A DNA stretch of 64,000 bases from Daucus carota subsp. sativus. Taxonomy: Eukaryota; Streptophyta; Magnoliopsida; Apiales; Apiaceae. The DNA lies in the NCBI RefSeq assembly GCF_001625215.2, contig NC_030382.2, positions 48,201,364-48,265,363 of the forward strand. Direction: 5' to 3'. The notes beneath the pieces are model-generated. The model made no database searches, was not told the DNA's origin, and saw only the letters and a program-made list of their open reading frames with translations. Shown piece after piece: positions 48,613-60,855 of the stretch. Positions within the stretch are counted from its first letter, which is position 1, and each line of letters opens with the position of its first letter. The position numbers and the translations under genes are program-made.

Positions 48613-50379
48613 ATGAAGAATCAAAATCAAGTTTCTACAAACAAGGTATTTAGCTCCCCAGGGCAAGGATTTGTTAATATTCTGTACTACATTCTTTTCT
48701 TTGCTTTCGGTTTAACTTTTGGAATTATAATCACTTTCTACTCCAAAAGCTTCTCATTCAATCTACAATTCACAAACCTCACCTTCTCAACTTCTTCATA
48801 TACACTTTCACCACCATTGTCGTCGTTGTCATCGTCGTCGTTATCCAGCAGTACTAGTGTTAGTAAAACGGTGAAGAGCCGCACCGGATTGCAAGAATTT
48901 GTGAAACCACCGAATGTTATGCATGACATGACCGATGAAGAATTGTTGTGGAGGGCTTCGATGGTTCCGAAAAGAAACGAGTTCCCTGGAGCTGAACCTG
49001 CCCCTAAGGTTGCTTTTATGTTTTTGATAAAAGAGAAAGTCTCATTTGCTCCTTTGTGGGAGAAGTTTTTCAAAGGGAATGAAGGACTTTACTCAATCTA
49101 TGTGCATTCTGATCCATCATTCAATCAGTCCAAGACTGAAAGCTCCATGTTTCGCGATCGGAGGATTCCTAGCAAGGTAAAATCTAGAACAATAACTTTA
49201 CTCATTCTCCAAGCACTCTGTTTTTTTTTTATTAGCTAAATTTTGAATTCGTATACATGCTTAATAGTTCATAGACTCGTAGTTTAATGACTTGTATTGG
49301 TTTGTCCGGAGGTTTGATCTACTTTAAGTTTAATATTCTGCATTGCTTTCTCCGGAGATTGGATCTGTGAATTTAAAATTCAGCTTTGTAAATTAGAATA
49401 AAACTGGTTAAACCCGATGTTAGAGAATCTTTATTGGCGTTTACCTTGTTGAAGATAGTAGCTGTCAGTGCAGAATATGCTTATTGAATCTCGGATAAAT
49501 AATTACCAACACATATTGGCTGGGTAACATATGGACTTTTTCTGTTTGTTGTTAGTAATTATATTAGTTTAACAACTGTCTCCGGAAGACACTGAGTAAC
49601 AAGACAAAATCTATACAAATCAAATAAGGCGATATTAGTAAGGGAGTTCTTGTTGTTATCGGTGAACTCGAAGTTAACAAAGTTTTATATTATTGTAACA
49701 TTTTTGAATTAATTTGTTTCTTCTCAATGTGCAGGTTGTAGAATGGGGAAATGCGAACATGATTGAAGCTGAACGGCGTTTGTTAGCCAATGCACTTCTT
49801 GATTTCTCAAACCAGCGTTTTGTTCTGCTATCCGAATCTTGCATTCCTCTGTACAATTTCTCCACCATTTATTCTTATCTAATGAATTCGTCGGAGTACT
49901 TTGTGGAGGCATATGATTTGCAAGGCCCTGTTGGACGTGGTCGCTATAGCTCACTAATGTACCCACCTATAAAACTTGATCAATGGAGAAAAGGTTCTCA
50001 GTGGTTCCAGATTGACCGTGAAATAGCCATTGGAGTCATCTCTGATACTACGTATTTCCCTGTATTCCAAAAATATTGCAAGGGCATGTGTTATTCTGAT
50101 GAACATTACCTACCTACAATGGTGAGCACAAAATATTGGGAGAGAAATTCGAATAGAACATTGACTTGGGTTGATTGGTCGAGAGGCGGCCCTCATCCAT
50201 CGAAGTACTCGGGATCCGATGCCACCAAGGACTTTCTGGTGAAGATGAGGACGGGGAAGCAATGCAGCTACAATGGTCACAAAACCAATGTCTGTTACAT
50301 GTTTGCAAGGAAGTTTTTGCCAAGTGCTTTGGATAGTTTGTTGAGACTTGCACCTCAGGTTATGCACATAGACTCATGA
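48613..50379 (+). CDS. Core-2/I-branching GT14 (DUF266) glycosyltransferase
   Basis: Predicted Golgi type II membrane protein of the plant BC10-like group of GT14. These are thought to act on cell-wall or arabinogalactan glycans; the exact donor and acceptor cannot be told from sequence. Two exons, 48613-49176 and 49735-50379, give 402 residues, normal for the family (around 400). A single membrane segment lies at about 20-42, then a Ser-rich stem, then the catalytic domain from about 130. Family landmarks visible: [33 protein letters not shown] and DEHYLPT. The chosen start is the first Met before the membrane segment. The frame closes with TGA after [12 protein letters not shown]. It converges on CYP98A, whose stop codon is 447 bp away. 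Confidence 0.93.
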
Positions 50380-50826
50380 TCATAACTTAACTTTCATTTT
50401 TACATGATTAGGGCACTAAATCTGTAATATATACTTCCATGTCATCTCCTTCCTGCATTTGATTTAGTTTTGCAAGTTTGGTGAAGGTACCAAGGCAGCC
50501 ATATGGAGAAGCAATTTTTATACAATTTGTAAATGAAAAATATGAGAAACTAATATAAGAATTGCATTCACCAACAATGTAAGTACTCAGAGCTCCTATG
50601 CAAAGTTATCAGATTCAAAAGCTTCATCAACTATTTTCTCAAAGGCCTCAGAGAAGAATTTGTTATGCATTACCTTCATACTTACAAAGGCTTTAAGAAC
50701 ATACATTGTTGATCGCATAATATGTAACCAGGTTCAAGTGGAAAAACGTCAAGACGGAAACAAATTATCAAAAAAGCGTTGTAAAAAGCTAACATTGATT
50801 GATTTGTTAAACATTGGAAGAAAATA

Positions 50827-52926
50827 TCACATATCCTCGACAGCCAAACGTTTGTACAGCTGGCTTGGCAACCTCGGCGTTGGAACAGCTTGTAGCGGTG
50901 TTCTCATGTAAGTCACCATTCCGGGGCTCTCCGACATGTCAATCTCATCGGAGCTCAATCCACTAGGTGGTGCCCATGAGTAGTGGTGCAAGAGATGCCC
51001 CAACATTGATGTTACCAAATTGATCCCTAATTGTGCCCCTGGGCAGACTCTTCTTCCAGCTCCGAATGGTAGTAGACGAAAATCATGCCCCTTCATGTCT
51101 ACATCCTCCTCCAAGAACCGTTCAGGCCTGAATTCCAAGGGGTTTTTCCAAACAGCAGGGTCACGAGCCACGGCCCATACATTTACATGCACATTTGAGC
51201 CCTTGGGAATGTCATAGCCACCTATTTTGACATTGGCATTGGCACGGTGTGGGAGCATGAGGGGAGTTGGGGGATGTAGTCGCATAGCCTCTTTCGCCAC
51301 ACATTGAAGGTAGGGGAGATTTGAAAAATCCAATTCAGTTAAGACACGTTCGTATCCGATCACACGGTCAAGCTCCTCTTGGGCTTTTTCCTGCACCCTT
51401 GGGTTCTTAATAAGTTCTGCCATGCCCCATTCAACTACAATTGCAGTTGTGTCCGCTCCTGCCGTAATCATATCCTGGTAAAATAATGATAATTCTCTTA
51501 GCATCCACCCAAATGTGTGTGTGTGTGTGTGTGTGCCCGCAATTTCTTAGAACAGTTATCATACTAAGAACTGGAATACATGGTTTTGCCATTTGATACA
51601 CTGGACCGAAGTAATAAGAAAAGGAGATTAAAAATTATTAGGGGAATGAAGTAAGGAGAGGCAGAAATACCCAAAGTAGACCGATAATGGTGTCCTCAGT
51701 AAGGTCATATTTAGATTGAAGGGTAAGCAACGCATCCACAAAATGGTGTTTGGTGCCACCAGACTTTTGACGAGCAAGAGTGTGTTCTTCCATAATGGCA
51801 CGAGTGAGATTATCCCTGCGCGCTCCATGTTTTGCAAATGCTTCCTCTTCAAGTGGAAACAACCATCGGAGCCATTGAATGTGCTCAGCGGTTGCAAGAG
51901 AAGCGCCCAGTTTCAGACCATTCGCTATAATAGCCTTGAACTCCTTGCCTTGCTCATCCATCACCCCCTCCGAGTTCACGAATCGTTTCCCAAAAGCAAG
52001 CCTGGTGATGTTGTTGAATGCTACACCTCCCAAATACTGCCTCACCAGTAAACTTTTCCCTATGCTATCTGCATTTCAACATTTCAGTGTCATATAAGGT
52101 TTCAGCTTTCAGGTGTACCTTGATTTCTTAAACAAACAGCAAGCTTGAAAATTTAAACATACATAGCCAATGCTATAAACAGAGGAACCTAACCTATACC
52201 AATTGTACTTTTGTGAACCTAAATTCATAACATGAATCTAATATGGGATATATCAGAATTCTATATAATTGAACAATTTTTTGATTCATACATAATTTTC
52301 ATATAGAGGCATACACTAAAATAATGCGCGATTATTTGGCTTCGTAACTAAAAAACTCTGTTTATCCTTCACAACTAAAAAACAGAGATTTCTAGTTCAA
52401 ACAGCTTGTATCTGCGAAAACTGAAAAGTAAAAGAGATATACCTGAATTAGTACAATCTTTATAAATGGATTCCACCATAGCCGTAACTTCATCTTCTCT
52501 AACAGGTCTTATAGCTTCAAGTCTCTTAGGAGTAAACAGCTCGAGCGTACAAACTTTTCTTACTTTAACATAATGAGGTCCATAATCAGCCCATATCAAG
52601 TCCTTCCCATCTCTGCTAAACTTAGCTGCTGATCGGCTTCGATGCCGATCAGCCAGCTGCTGGTCCTTCTCTTTCAGCACTTCCTTGGCTAGCTCAGTGT
52701 TATTAACTATAACATTGAGAGTTGATCCGAACCAAACTGATATGATAGGGCCATAAGTCTTAGACCAGTCGTTGAAGCACCGAAATCTGACCGGTTCGAC
52801 GTCGTAAAGGTTGCCTACGATAGGCCATGGACGAGGTCCAGGCGGGAGCTTGAATCTTAGCTTGTGGTAGAGCTGGTGTATGAGGATTATGGCGCAAGGA
52901 ATGATCAAGTAGAGGAAAAGAGCCAT
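50827..52926 (-). CDS. CYP98A: CYP98A p-coumaroyl shikimate/quinate 3'-hydroxylase
   Basis: Cytochrome P450 (C3'H) that 3-hydroxylates p-coumaroyl shikimate or quinate, leading to caffeoyl esters, G/S lignin and chlorogenic acid. It is anchored on the ER. Three exons (minus), 52443-52926, 51671-52068 and 50827-51474, give 509 residues, the usual CYP98A size and exon count. An N-terminal anchor (about 3-20) precedes the proline hinge [11 protein letters not shown]-helix AGADTT is at 299-304, ExxR at E356-R359, PERF at 411-414, and the haem loop [11 protein letters not shown] has the ligand C438. The stretch [10 protein letters not shown] and [20 protein letters not shown] are diagnostic of CYP98A. 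All key residues are present. All introns are GT-AG. Four ACCAACT motifs lie upstream. Confidence 0.96.
51514..51534. repeat. (TG)n microsatellite in CYP98A intron 2
   Basis: About ten TG units between exons 2 and 3 of CYP98A. Confidence 0.9.
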
Positions 52927-52981
52927 GAAACAAGACTTTGGATTATGGCAAGTGTTGAGAGAATGTATAAAAGATGGTAGG

Positions 52982-53369
52982 AGTTGGTAAAGGATATATT
53001 AGTCATTAGAGTTCAGAATATAATGCTTTAAACAAATTTTCTCTATAAGTTTGAAATGAAGGATATGGCACAAGTTCCTGACAAAAAAAAAAAAAGATAT
53101 GGCACAAGTTGATTTGCTTTTGTAAATTATTTAATATTTTTTTCGATTATACATATACTTTTCGCTAATTTAAAAATTAATATTGTTATCCAAGTAAAAG
53201 CTTATAATAAATTTTGTACATAAACGAATTACAATTTTAACAAAATAATGGGAACAAAATAGTTGAGGTGGGTGAGGGGCATAGAAGTAAATGGAGGTGA
53301 TCAGGAGTCAAAGTTGCTGGTGAAATAGTTGGTGGCGGTGGGACAGGTTAAAGTTGGTAAGAGTTGGTG
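52982..53369 (-). promoter_or_regulatory. cluster of four ACCAACT (MYB/SMRE-type) motifs
   Basis: ACCAACT in the sense of CYP98A occurs at 52982-52988, 53328-53334, 53353-53359 and 53363-53369, from about 55 to 445 bp upstream of the start codon. The motif fits the secondary-wall MYB consensus ACC(A/T)A(A/C)(T/C), close to the AC elements of lignin-gene promoters. The one nearest the gene is followed by CCTACC. Confidence 0.5.
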
Positions 53370-53603
53370 AGGCGCACCGAAATGTAAAGGATAAGAAATT
53401 GAATAGTGTTGGTTTCGATTTTTAAATTTATATATAAATGAAAATATATATGGTTTTTTTATAATTTATAAATTATTTAAAAATTAAATTAAATAAGCAC
53501 TCAATATTTTTGCTCTGCTTAGTGTATTAAGTACTTCGAGTGATCTCTTACATGTTTTGTACTGTGAATTCCGTTAAATATTCATTTTAAAAGCAATTTA
53601 TTA

Positions 53604-53848
53604 CTCCCTCTATTTTAAACTTTGCTTTTAAAACTATTCATAACGGAATTTACAAATTTTTATATTATCTTTTGTCAAAAATATAAATTTTGATATTTAT
53701 ATTTAATTACTAAAAAATTCAAAAATGTCAAATAATTTATGGAGCTATCATATGAAAAATGAACAAGCTACTTGGAAGAAAGCACTGAGCGTAGCCAGAG
53801 CTAAGCAGCTTTGGCTCGTCCTCCGTCCTCGATTTATCAGTATGCTTA
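53604..53848. other. left end of a truncated Stowaway, then spacer
   Basis: CTCCCTCTATTTTAAACTTTG preceded by TA looks like a Stowaway left end. I cannot find the matching right end before 53.85 kb, so it is probably truncated. Confidence 0.45.
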
Positions 53849-54592
53849 GAACAAGTCCACGATATGCCCTATAAATTATAATTTAGGATAATTGACCAAA
53901 AAACTTGATCCAACAATATCCTAGTGATGCTTTAGAGCAAGTCCAACAGTGTCCTAGTTGGAGCCCTAAATATAATATAAAAAATTATGTCTTAGTAGTT
54001 TAGGACATATTCAACTAACTTCAACTTCAACAATGTGCCTTATTTTCAATATATGTTTAATATTTTATTATTAAAAGTTCACTTTCATCATTAAAACATA
54101 ATATAAAATAGAGAGAGAAAGAGAGTGTTAGTAAGAATTTATTATAAAATATGGGATAGGACAAGGAGAGAGAGTGCCTCAAAAATAGGGCTCGAATGGG
54201 TTGTCCTAGTGATACAGGGCATCACTAGGACATTGTTGGATCAAATTTTTTCATCCAATGCCCTATATTATGACTTAGGACACTAAATAGGGCAGCTGTT
54301 GGACTTGCTCTTATATCACTAGGACAACCTCCCCAAACCCTATTTTTGGGGCACATCTCACCTTGCCCTATTCAATATTTTATTATAAATTCTCATCACA
54401 CTCTCTTTCTCTCTCTACTTTTATATTATGCTTAAATGATGAAAGAGAGTCTTTAATAATAAAATATTAAACATAGTTTGAGAATAAGACACATTGTTGG
54501 AGTTCAAGTTAGTAAAGTATGTCCTAAATTACTAGGACATAATATTTTATATTATATTTGGAGTATGAACTATGACACTCTTGGACTTGCTC
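53849..54592. mobile_element. Tourist-like MITE (GAGCAAGTCC family), outer copy
   Basis: Worn left end GAACAAGTCCACGATATGCC and right end CTCTTGGACTTGCTC, each with TTA outside. The element is interrupted by a second family member (53935-54310). Without the insert it would be about 365 bp, the size of the copy at 47,966. Confidence 0.78.
53935..54310. mobile_element. Tourist-like MITE (GAGCAAGTCC family), inner copy
   Basis: Ends GAGCAAGTCCAACAGTGTCC and GCTGTTGGACTTGCTC with TTA on both sides. It is 376 bp and closely similar to the 47,966 copy. It inserted near the middle of an older member of its own family. Confidence 0.88.
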
Positions 54593-55096
54593 TTAGTTTC
54601 AGGATTCATTAGTTTCTATTCCTGGAGTTGAGCTAAAAGCAATCTACATAACCAATCAAGATTGCTCAAGTCAAATCGGGCAAACTGCCTTTTCAAATTT
54701 GGCGAGCTCTCTCAGATTTATATTGTGCAAGCATGTCACTTCATAGAAAATTAAACCAAAACAGAAGATCTCGTAACCAATAGGTGATGACGTGATGTAA
54801 TGTAACTGGTTTTTTCTCTCTTTAAAAGTCGATATTTGTTGCAAAAATAAAATCAAATGCAGAAGCTAATAATGATGTATCTTTTGGCACTTGCCTTTGG
54901 CTAAATCTTTACTAGAAGCTGGCAAGAAACTCATACTGTCGTAGCTACAACATATTCTAACAGTGTCTGGGAATATAGAAACCTTTATATTGGTGCGAAA
55001 CCTTTTACAAATTAAATAATTTTCTGGCCTAAGAAACATATGGGACTCGAGAAGAATGAATATAAGAGAAGCAATCACAGCCAACAAACAGTGGGT

Positions 55097-58000
55097 TTAT
55101 ACAACCTTAACTCCACTTGGTATCTTTCCTTCCATCGCATCCTTCTTGTTACGACAATCAGCACACAAGAAAGGACCTTGCCAAGGTTTTGAACTCGTGG
55201 AGAATATGGAACCAGCATGAACGGATATACCCTCGCTTGCAGCAAGGTCAGTTTGACAAATGGCGCACATGAAAAGGCCCGTTGTTGATTGATTGCAGGT
55301 GTCATCATTTCCTAATCTATTTAGTATGACGAGAAAAGGATGTGTGTTAAAACAGAAGGAATATATATATCAATGTAGTTTGTGAAACTTGGATAGATAC
55401 TCTCTCAATTGCACAAAATGAGCAGAGGTTAGATGCACAACAGGTCAACAGCACAAGATAATTATAATATGGTGCAAGAAATAGCCAAATAGGTCACTGT
55501 GACTGGTTGCTCAAAAAAGGTTTAGAAGTCCCAAAATGCTATGTTTTCTGCTGTTTTTAGCAAATTTACACCAAAAGTGATGATTGTGCTCCAATGGAGT
55601 CGACAAATCCCAACTTATTCTAATATAATCAGATATATGAGAAATAAAAAGATGTCTAGGTGACCACCCAAGCACTAAATAAAATTAAGACACAGTGAGT
55701 CAGTGACTTTGCTCCTCCCCATGCTATTGTCCATTGGTATATCTATCATATGCAAGGACCAGAAAAAGGACTCCTTATGCCTATTCTAGTATAATCTTCA
55801 GCTATGTGAAGCATAAAAAGAGGCGCTATATATACTTCATTTCATAGGAGAAATAAGACAGCTAGGTGCCTGTATTATACAATTTCATTGCCATGAAGCC
55901 TTCCTATAGTGATGTGGGTGTCTGGGGAAAGCCTTGTTCTATCCAACTCAACTTAGCTAGACCTCGCAAGGAGATAAACATCACTCCATTTCTTCAATTA
56001 TGAACCTCTCCCCATATGCTTCCCAGTTTCCAGTTTTAATTGTGTAAAAGGCACCATGCATGATTAACTAATAAATTCAAATCCAAATGAGAAATTGAGG
56101 ATCAAGATTATGTAGATTTTATTATGTTGATCAGATTTAATAAAGGGAAAAATATATTAATCTGAGAATGAACACCGAGGATATAAATAAAATGCATATA
56201 TACTTGTAGTCATCAAAAAGTTAAAAGCATCAATGATTTGACACTCTTAATAATGTACTAACTTGCTACAAACCATAATATTTATATTATATATAGGAGT
56301 CAACTAGGAGACTCTTGGAATATAATATAAATAATGTGGCTCCTAAGTCTCCCAACAAGTTAGCACATTATTAAAAGCGTAAACTCCAACAATGCTCTTT
56401 ATACCCATCCTCTAATTTATATTTTATCCATCTCTGAACCAAAAGAGAGGGAAAAGTAGTAGATGGATCGGAGGGAATGAATTTTTTATTAAATAAAAGT
56501 AAGTTGAGAATTATGTGGAGGCTCTCAAAATAGAGGACAGAGAAGAGTCACTTAAGTTTATAAAGAGCCTCTAAGAGTCTCTTGGAGCTCTATCTGAAAC
56601 CTGGCTCTTTAATTTTCAACTTAAGAGCCCATATAGAGAGCCTTTTGCAGATGCTCTTAACTTATCTAGAAAAGAGATGACAATAGTTTTAGACCAAAGC
56701 CGTATCCCATAGCTCATGGACCAAAGGGCTATACATCTAGTGGTACTATCCTCGCCCCTTTTAGGAAAGGCGGAGGTTCAAGCCTTGTAACATTGTAAAA
56801 GACAAAAAGGGTGTTTTAGCGTGTGAATCAGTATGGCCAATTGTCTCCCAACTTTGTTATCATGTCATCTGACCGAATGAATGAATGAATGAGAGCATTA
56901 TATTTCAATAAGGAAAGATGTGAAGTACAACAAGTATCAAACCTGTCAGCGAGCATTGCCGAACCCTCTTCAAAAAGCTCCTCTACAATACCAACAGCTG
57001 ATAGTTTCCTTGACAGTTTGCTGGCAGAATCATGGGACCTTTTTCTGAACAATAGAGCTCTAAATTTGTTCTGTTTTTTTGGAGGCGGGGAAGGTGGTGT
57101 TGAATTATCAGGAGGAATTACGTCTACAACGATACAGGTTGTGTCATCCTTCAGCCCCCTTGTCCTTAATGCTTCCTAACCACCACCAAGTAAAATTCAA
57201 TGAGAAAATTCATCTTTTGGCTTTCCAAGTCGATGAATGTCAAGTGAAGAACATGTGAGTGATTTGCTTATGAATGTAGGGGCAACATCACACAAGATGA
57301 GCTTATTACCTTAACAACTTGTTTAGCAGCAAGTTCAGCAGGCAATCCGCGGCAAGATTTGGCAGCCATGTCCGAAGATAACGCATCCCAGATACCATCA
57401 GATGCTATAATAAGCCGCCCTCCAGCATTTGATAACTTTTATAATGATAAAACCATGTCAGGCCACAAGTCAATAACATAAATTTATTTAATGCAAGGAA
57501 ATATAAGTGTGGGAAGCAAAAAACAGATTGATATACTCGAAAAAATCAAACATATAAATTATAATTGTAGAAATATAGTACTTACTTTCACTTGTTTAAC
57601 ATATGGTATTGGCACTATGAATTCTCCAACATCCATATCCCCAATTGATCTGGAAAGGCATAAACCCCCTGGCCAGCAACGGAGGGGACCAATCTGTGAC
57701 GATTGAGCAATATGATTAGATAGTACAAATAAACTATAGCAAGTACTTCTTATCTATAAGTATAAACGGAAATTTTATGATCTCTTAATATATAAAACTT
57801 AAAAACTTAAAAATTAAAGAAAGAACTTGCCTCTGCACCTCCAAAGATACTAAGCCTTCCAACTTCACCTCCACTTGCTGTTACACGCTCTCTTCTGAAA
57901 TTAAATTGGAGTTAACATCTGCACTACAAATGAAAATTTAAAAAGCTGGAGATAGATACTCACTCATCAACGTTATCTTCAAGTCTATGATCTACAGTCA

Positions 58001-59108
58001 ATTCAGACACAGCGCCTCCCTGGGTATCTAAAATGCAACGGGAATCTCCAACGGATGCAACAGTTACTGTCCATCGATCTATTATAACAAATGTAACTGT
58101 GGTTCCAGAAGTTAGTCCTGAAAGAAAAAAGATAACATCATAATTAGTTATATTGAATAAAAAAATCACAGTATATTAAGATCTAAAGGAGTGAAAATAG
58201 TATGATTTGCAAAACTCATGCCTCGACTCTGAAATTCCTTGTCTGTTTTTACAAATCCTGCAACTAATGCCCTAGGTAAAGCTTGAAGCCACTCATCTCG
58301 TCCAAGTCCTCGAGGAATAGCATTTAGTACATGATTTAATAAATGATCCCGTGAATATATTGCCGCAGCACTGCCATTGTGCCCATCAAATATCTGAAAT
58401 CAGAAACAACATCAAATATAGCAGAGGAAATCATTTTGCAGAAAAATGAAGCTATAGCAAATCATTTTGTTCTAACTTTCTAGTGCTATGAATCATAAGC
58501 ACAAAGAAGAAGCTAGCAAGAAAATTATTTACTGCAAAAGTTGCTTCTTAGCATTAGCCTAAGTTGAATGGTGAAGCACAATGTAAAATTTCATTTTGGG
58601 GAGAGTGTGGCACATGTCCAGCATAGCAGAATGAATGAAAAATCAAATGCAAGTAAACAATCCTTCTGGATTATTAATCATAAGACGGAGATCGTAGAAA
58701 ACCTAACCAAACATACTTGGTGCATCTCATATAGCAGGGTCACTAACTCACTATAAAGTGTAAATTGAGATGTACATAGACCTTACATCAACTCCTAGCA
58801 GATAGATTATTTCAGTAATGAACCAAATTTAACAGTGCAATAACAACAAGAACATTTTAATACGAGAGACGGTAGATAGCAGAGAGACTGCCTACCGCAA
58901 ACACAGAGAAAACTGATGAAGGGTTTCCAGAAACTCGCTGACAATCAGTCTTCATAAGAAAGAAATCCTCCCCTTTCCTAGATTGAGCTGCATATCCATA
59001 TCTCACAGAAGGCTTCTCCATTTTCTCATTCCTCATCTCTCTACTAAGAAGTGCAGCTAAAGGCACAAGATCATGATGATGCTGATGCCTCTCCACCCTA
59101 GACCCCAT
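55097..59108 (-). CDS. PP2C-type protein phosphatase, PP2C 15-like
   Basis: Mg/Mn-dependent Ser/Thr phosphatase close to Arabidopsis At1g68410; its substrates are unknown to me. Eight exons (minus): 58896-59108, 58222-58393, 57964-58117, 57831-57894, 57586-57693, 57310-57435, 56943-57175, 55097-55316, giving 429 residues (relative about 436). Metal-site motifs: DGHNG at 74-78, SIGDMDVGEF at 217-226, SDGIWDAL with D250, and KDDTT at 288-292. The C-terminus carries CAIC and CADC pairs, a likely small zinc-binding module seen in this subgroup. Introns 2 and 4 appear to use GC donors; for intron 4 it is required to keep frame. Intron 2 could instead use a GT 6 nt downstream, adding two residues. 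Start: the only ATG at the family N-terminus. It is not an ABI1-type clade A enzyme by overall sequence. Confidence 0.92.
56241..56381. mobile_element. fold-back MITE in PP2C intron 7
   Basis: Left arm from CTCTTAATAATGTACTAACTTG and right arm ending CAAGTTAGCACATTATTAAAAG are inverted repeats of about 60 bp around a short loop. Non-coding. Confidence 0.65.
56384..56660. mobile_element. MITE with CTCCAACAATGCTC-type ends, PP2C intron 7
   Basis: Left AACTCCAACAATGCTCTTT and right AGAGAGCCTTTTGCAGATGCTC are imperfect inverted ends, like the widespread plant GAGCATCTCCAAC MITEs. It lies beside the fold-back element. Confidence 0.5.
56715..56830 (+). mobile_element. SINE-like (tRNA-derived) fragment, PP2C intron 7
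   Basis: Contains CTAGTGGTA, like an A box, and GGAGGTTCAAGCCTTGTAA, a good Pol III B box, about 40 bp apart. This is the usual head of plant SINEs. It does not fold as a complete tRNA, and the 3' end is unclear. Confidence 0.5.
56872..56893. repeat. (GAAT)n microsatellite in PP2C intron 7
   Basis: Four to five GAAT units about 50 bp inside intron 7, close to its donor side. Confidence 0.8.
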
Positions 59109-59755
59109 CCTCACAACCCCAAAACACTTCTAAATTCCTTGTAAAAAAAATCCCAATAATAACTACCTCACAATCACTAAAACCAAAATTAATCCCCAAA
59201 AGCCCTCTTGTCAAGATCACTTTTTTCCCACCTGGGCAACTCAAATTTCCACTACAATCACTAATTCAAGAACCATTTGAACTAAAACCCTGAAAAACCA
59301 AACTTGAAATGTGCAAGAACCAAGAAAGCCACAAGAACAAAACAAACCAGTGTCTAAACAATATAGAAATAAAAAATCAAATAAAATTGAAAACAACTAA
59401 ACATGGGTTGTCAAATAAGCACAAAGATATGATGAGAGAAAAAGTGTGTGTACGGATTATGTTTGTGAGTGAAAGACAAATGTAGATCTGATTGGAAGCC
59501 AAGAAAGCAAGTAAAATTGACTAATTAGCAGATTAGTAAAGTAATGAGTAGTTGTTGTCGCAGCAAATAAAAGAAAGAAAATCAACACGGAAATCTTAAA
59601 ACGCGGATTGGTGATGAGAAATGAACTGTAATGTTGCAATCATACATTACCAAGAACCTGAATAATACAAACATTCTTAAAGAGAAAGACAAGCAACATG
59701 TACTTATAATTATGTCAAGTAGACTTGCAAATATTTACGCACAGATAAAATATTA
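59109..59755. other. PP2C 5' leader and promoter region
   Basis: Upstream of the PP2C start on the minus strand. No other gene is recognisable. The transcription start cannot be placed, and a leader intron is possible. Confidence 0.4.
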
Positions 59756-59982
59756 CTCCCTCTCCCTCAGACCCTCTCGTTTTCTTTACGTTACTTTTCG
59801 GCATGCTTTTTCAAAATATAATTATATAATATATTTTTTTAATTTCTTTTTCTAAATAAAAATATGATATTTAAAATTTTATTTAAAAAGAAAATTTTAA
59901 AAAAAAGTTATACAACTATACTTTATAAAAGCCTCAGAATACGTGCAAACAGTGAACATAGACAACCACGGGGCGGAGGGAG
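59756..59982. mobile_element. Stowaway MITE upstream of PP2C
   Basis: Ends CTCCCTCTCCCTCAGACCCT and CCACGGGGCGGAGGGAG flanked by TA. It is 227 bp. The right half resembles the copy at 9,275-9,472. It lies about 650 bp upstream of the PP2C start codon. Confidence 0.85.
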
Positions 59983-60855
59983 TAAGACTGTGTATTTTAT
60001 GGTAATGTATTTGTAACTTGGCAAAAAGGCAGAGAATTTTTATTACAGCTCAAAATTGAATGAAAAATTCAGCTGGTGTTTTGTTAAAAAGGCGAGGTTT
60101 CTTTTTATACTTCTTTGTTGTGTAAAAAATAGGAGTATCTTTTAATGTTTTGGTTGATGATTTTTTTTTGTGTGATGGAAAATTTTAAACTAACCAGAGA
60201 AATGAAAAGAAAAGGAAATGAGAAGTGGTGGGCCACGTCTAAGTGGTTGCGGCGAGGGAAAAACTGACACGTGGTTAGTGGGTTGCAGCTTGCATTTGTT
60301 TCTGTGTTAAAGTGGGTTGCAGGCTTACAGCTTGCATCAATTTCTGTGCAATTTTTTCTTCTTTCTTCGAGAAATACTATAATCTCAAAAAAATAATTAA
60401 AATAAGAGTAGCGATAATAGGAATGAACGAAAATTTAATATTTATGTGATAAATATAATAAAATATAATAAAATATTAGACAAGTTTAAATGTGTCCTGC
60501 AAAGGCTGCAATGCCCACTCTAATACTCTATTCCTCTTGGATGACGGTGCCCTGTATTAGGTCACATTCAGGAAAGCTGGGAGCTGGCTGTTTTTGCGGC
60601 TACATTATTTACTACTCCCTACTGATCAATAATGATGGGTTTAGCTAATACGTGTCACGGATACATGTTAAACGTTAAATTTGATATATTTAGTTCGTTT
60701 TTACTGGTTAAATTTTTGTGCATGAAGTACAGGGAATCACCAATATTAATGAGAAGTCAATCAAAATGAGTTAAATACATGAATTTTGATGCTTACCATG
60801 ATCATGACACGTCATACAAAATCGATTCATGATGCGGTGAGTTTAACATTACTAT
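59983..60855. other. intergenic, nothing recognised
   Basis: AT-rich spacer with no convincing frame. 'gccacgtctaagtgg' and 'gacacgtgg' near 60.23-60.27 kb contain ACGT cores but have no gene beside them. Confidence 0.4.

Noticed and set aside
49674..50367. Several minus-strand frames over the GT14 gene
   Set aside because: They are antisense shadows of the well-supported plus-strand exon.
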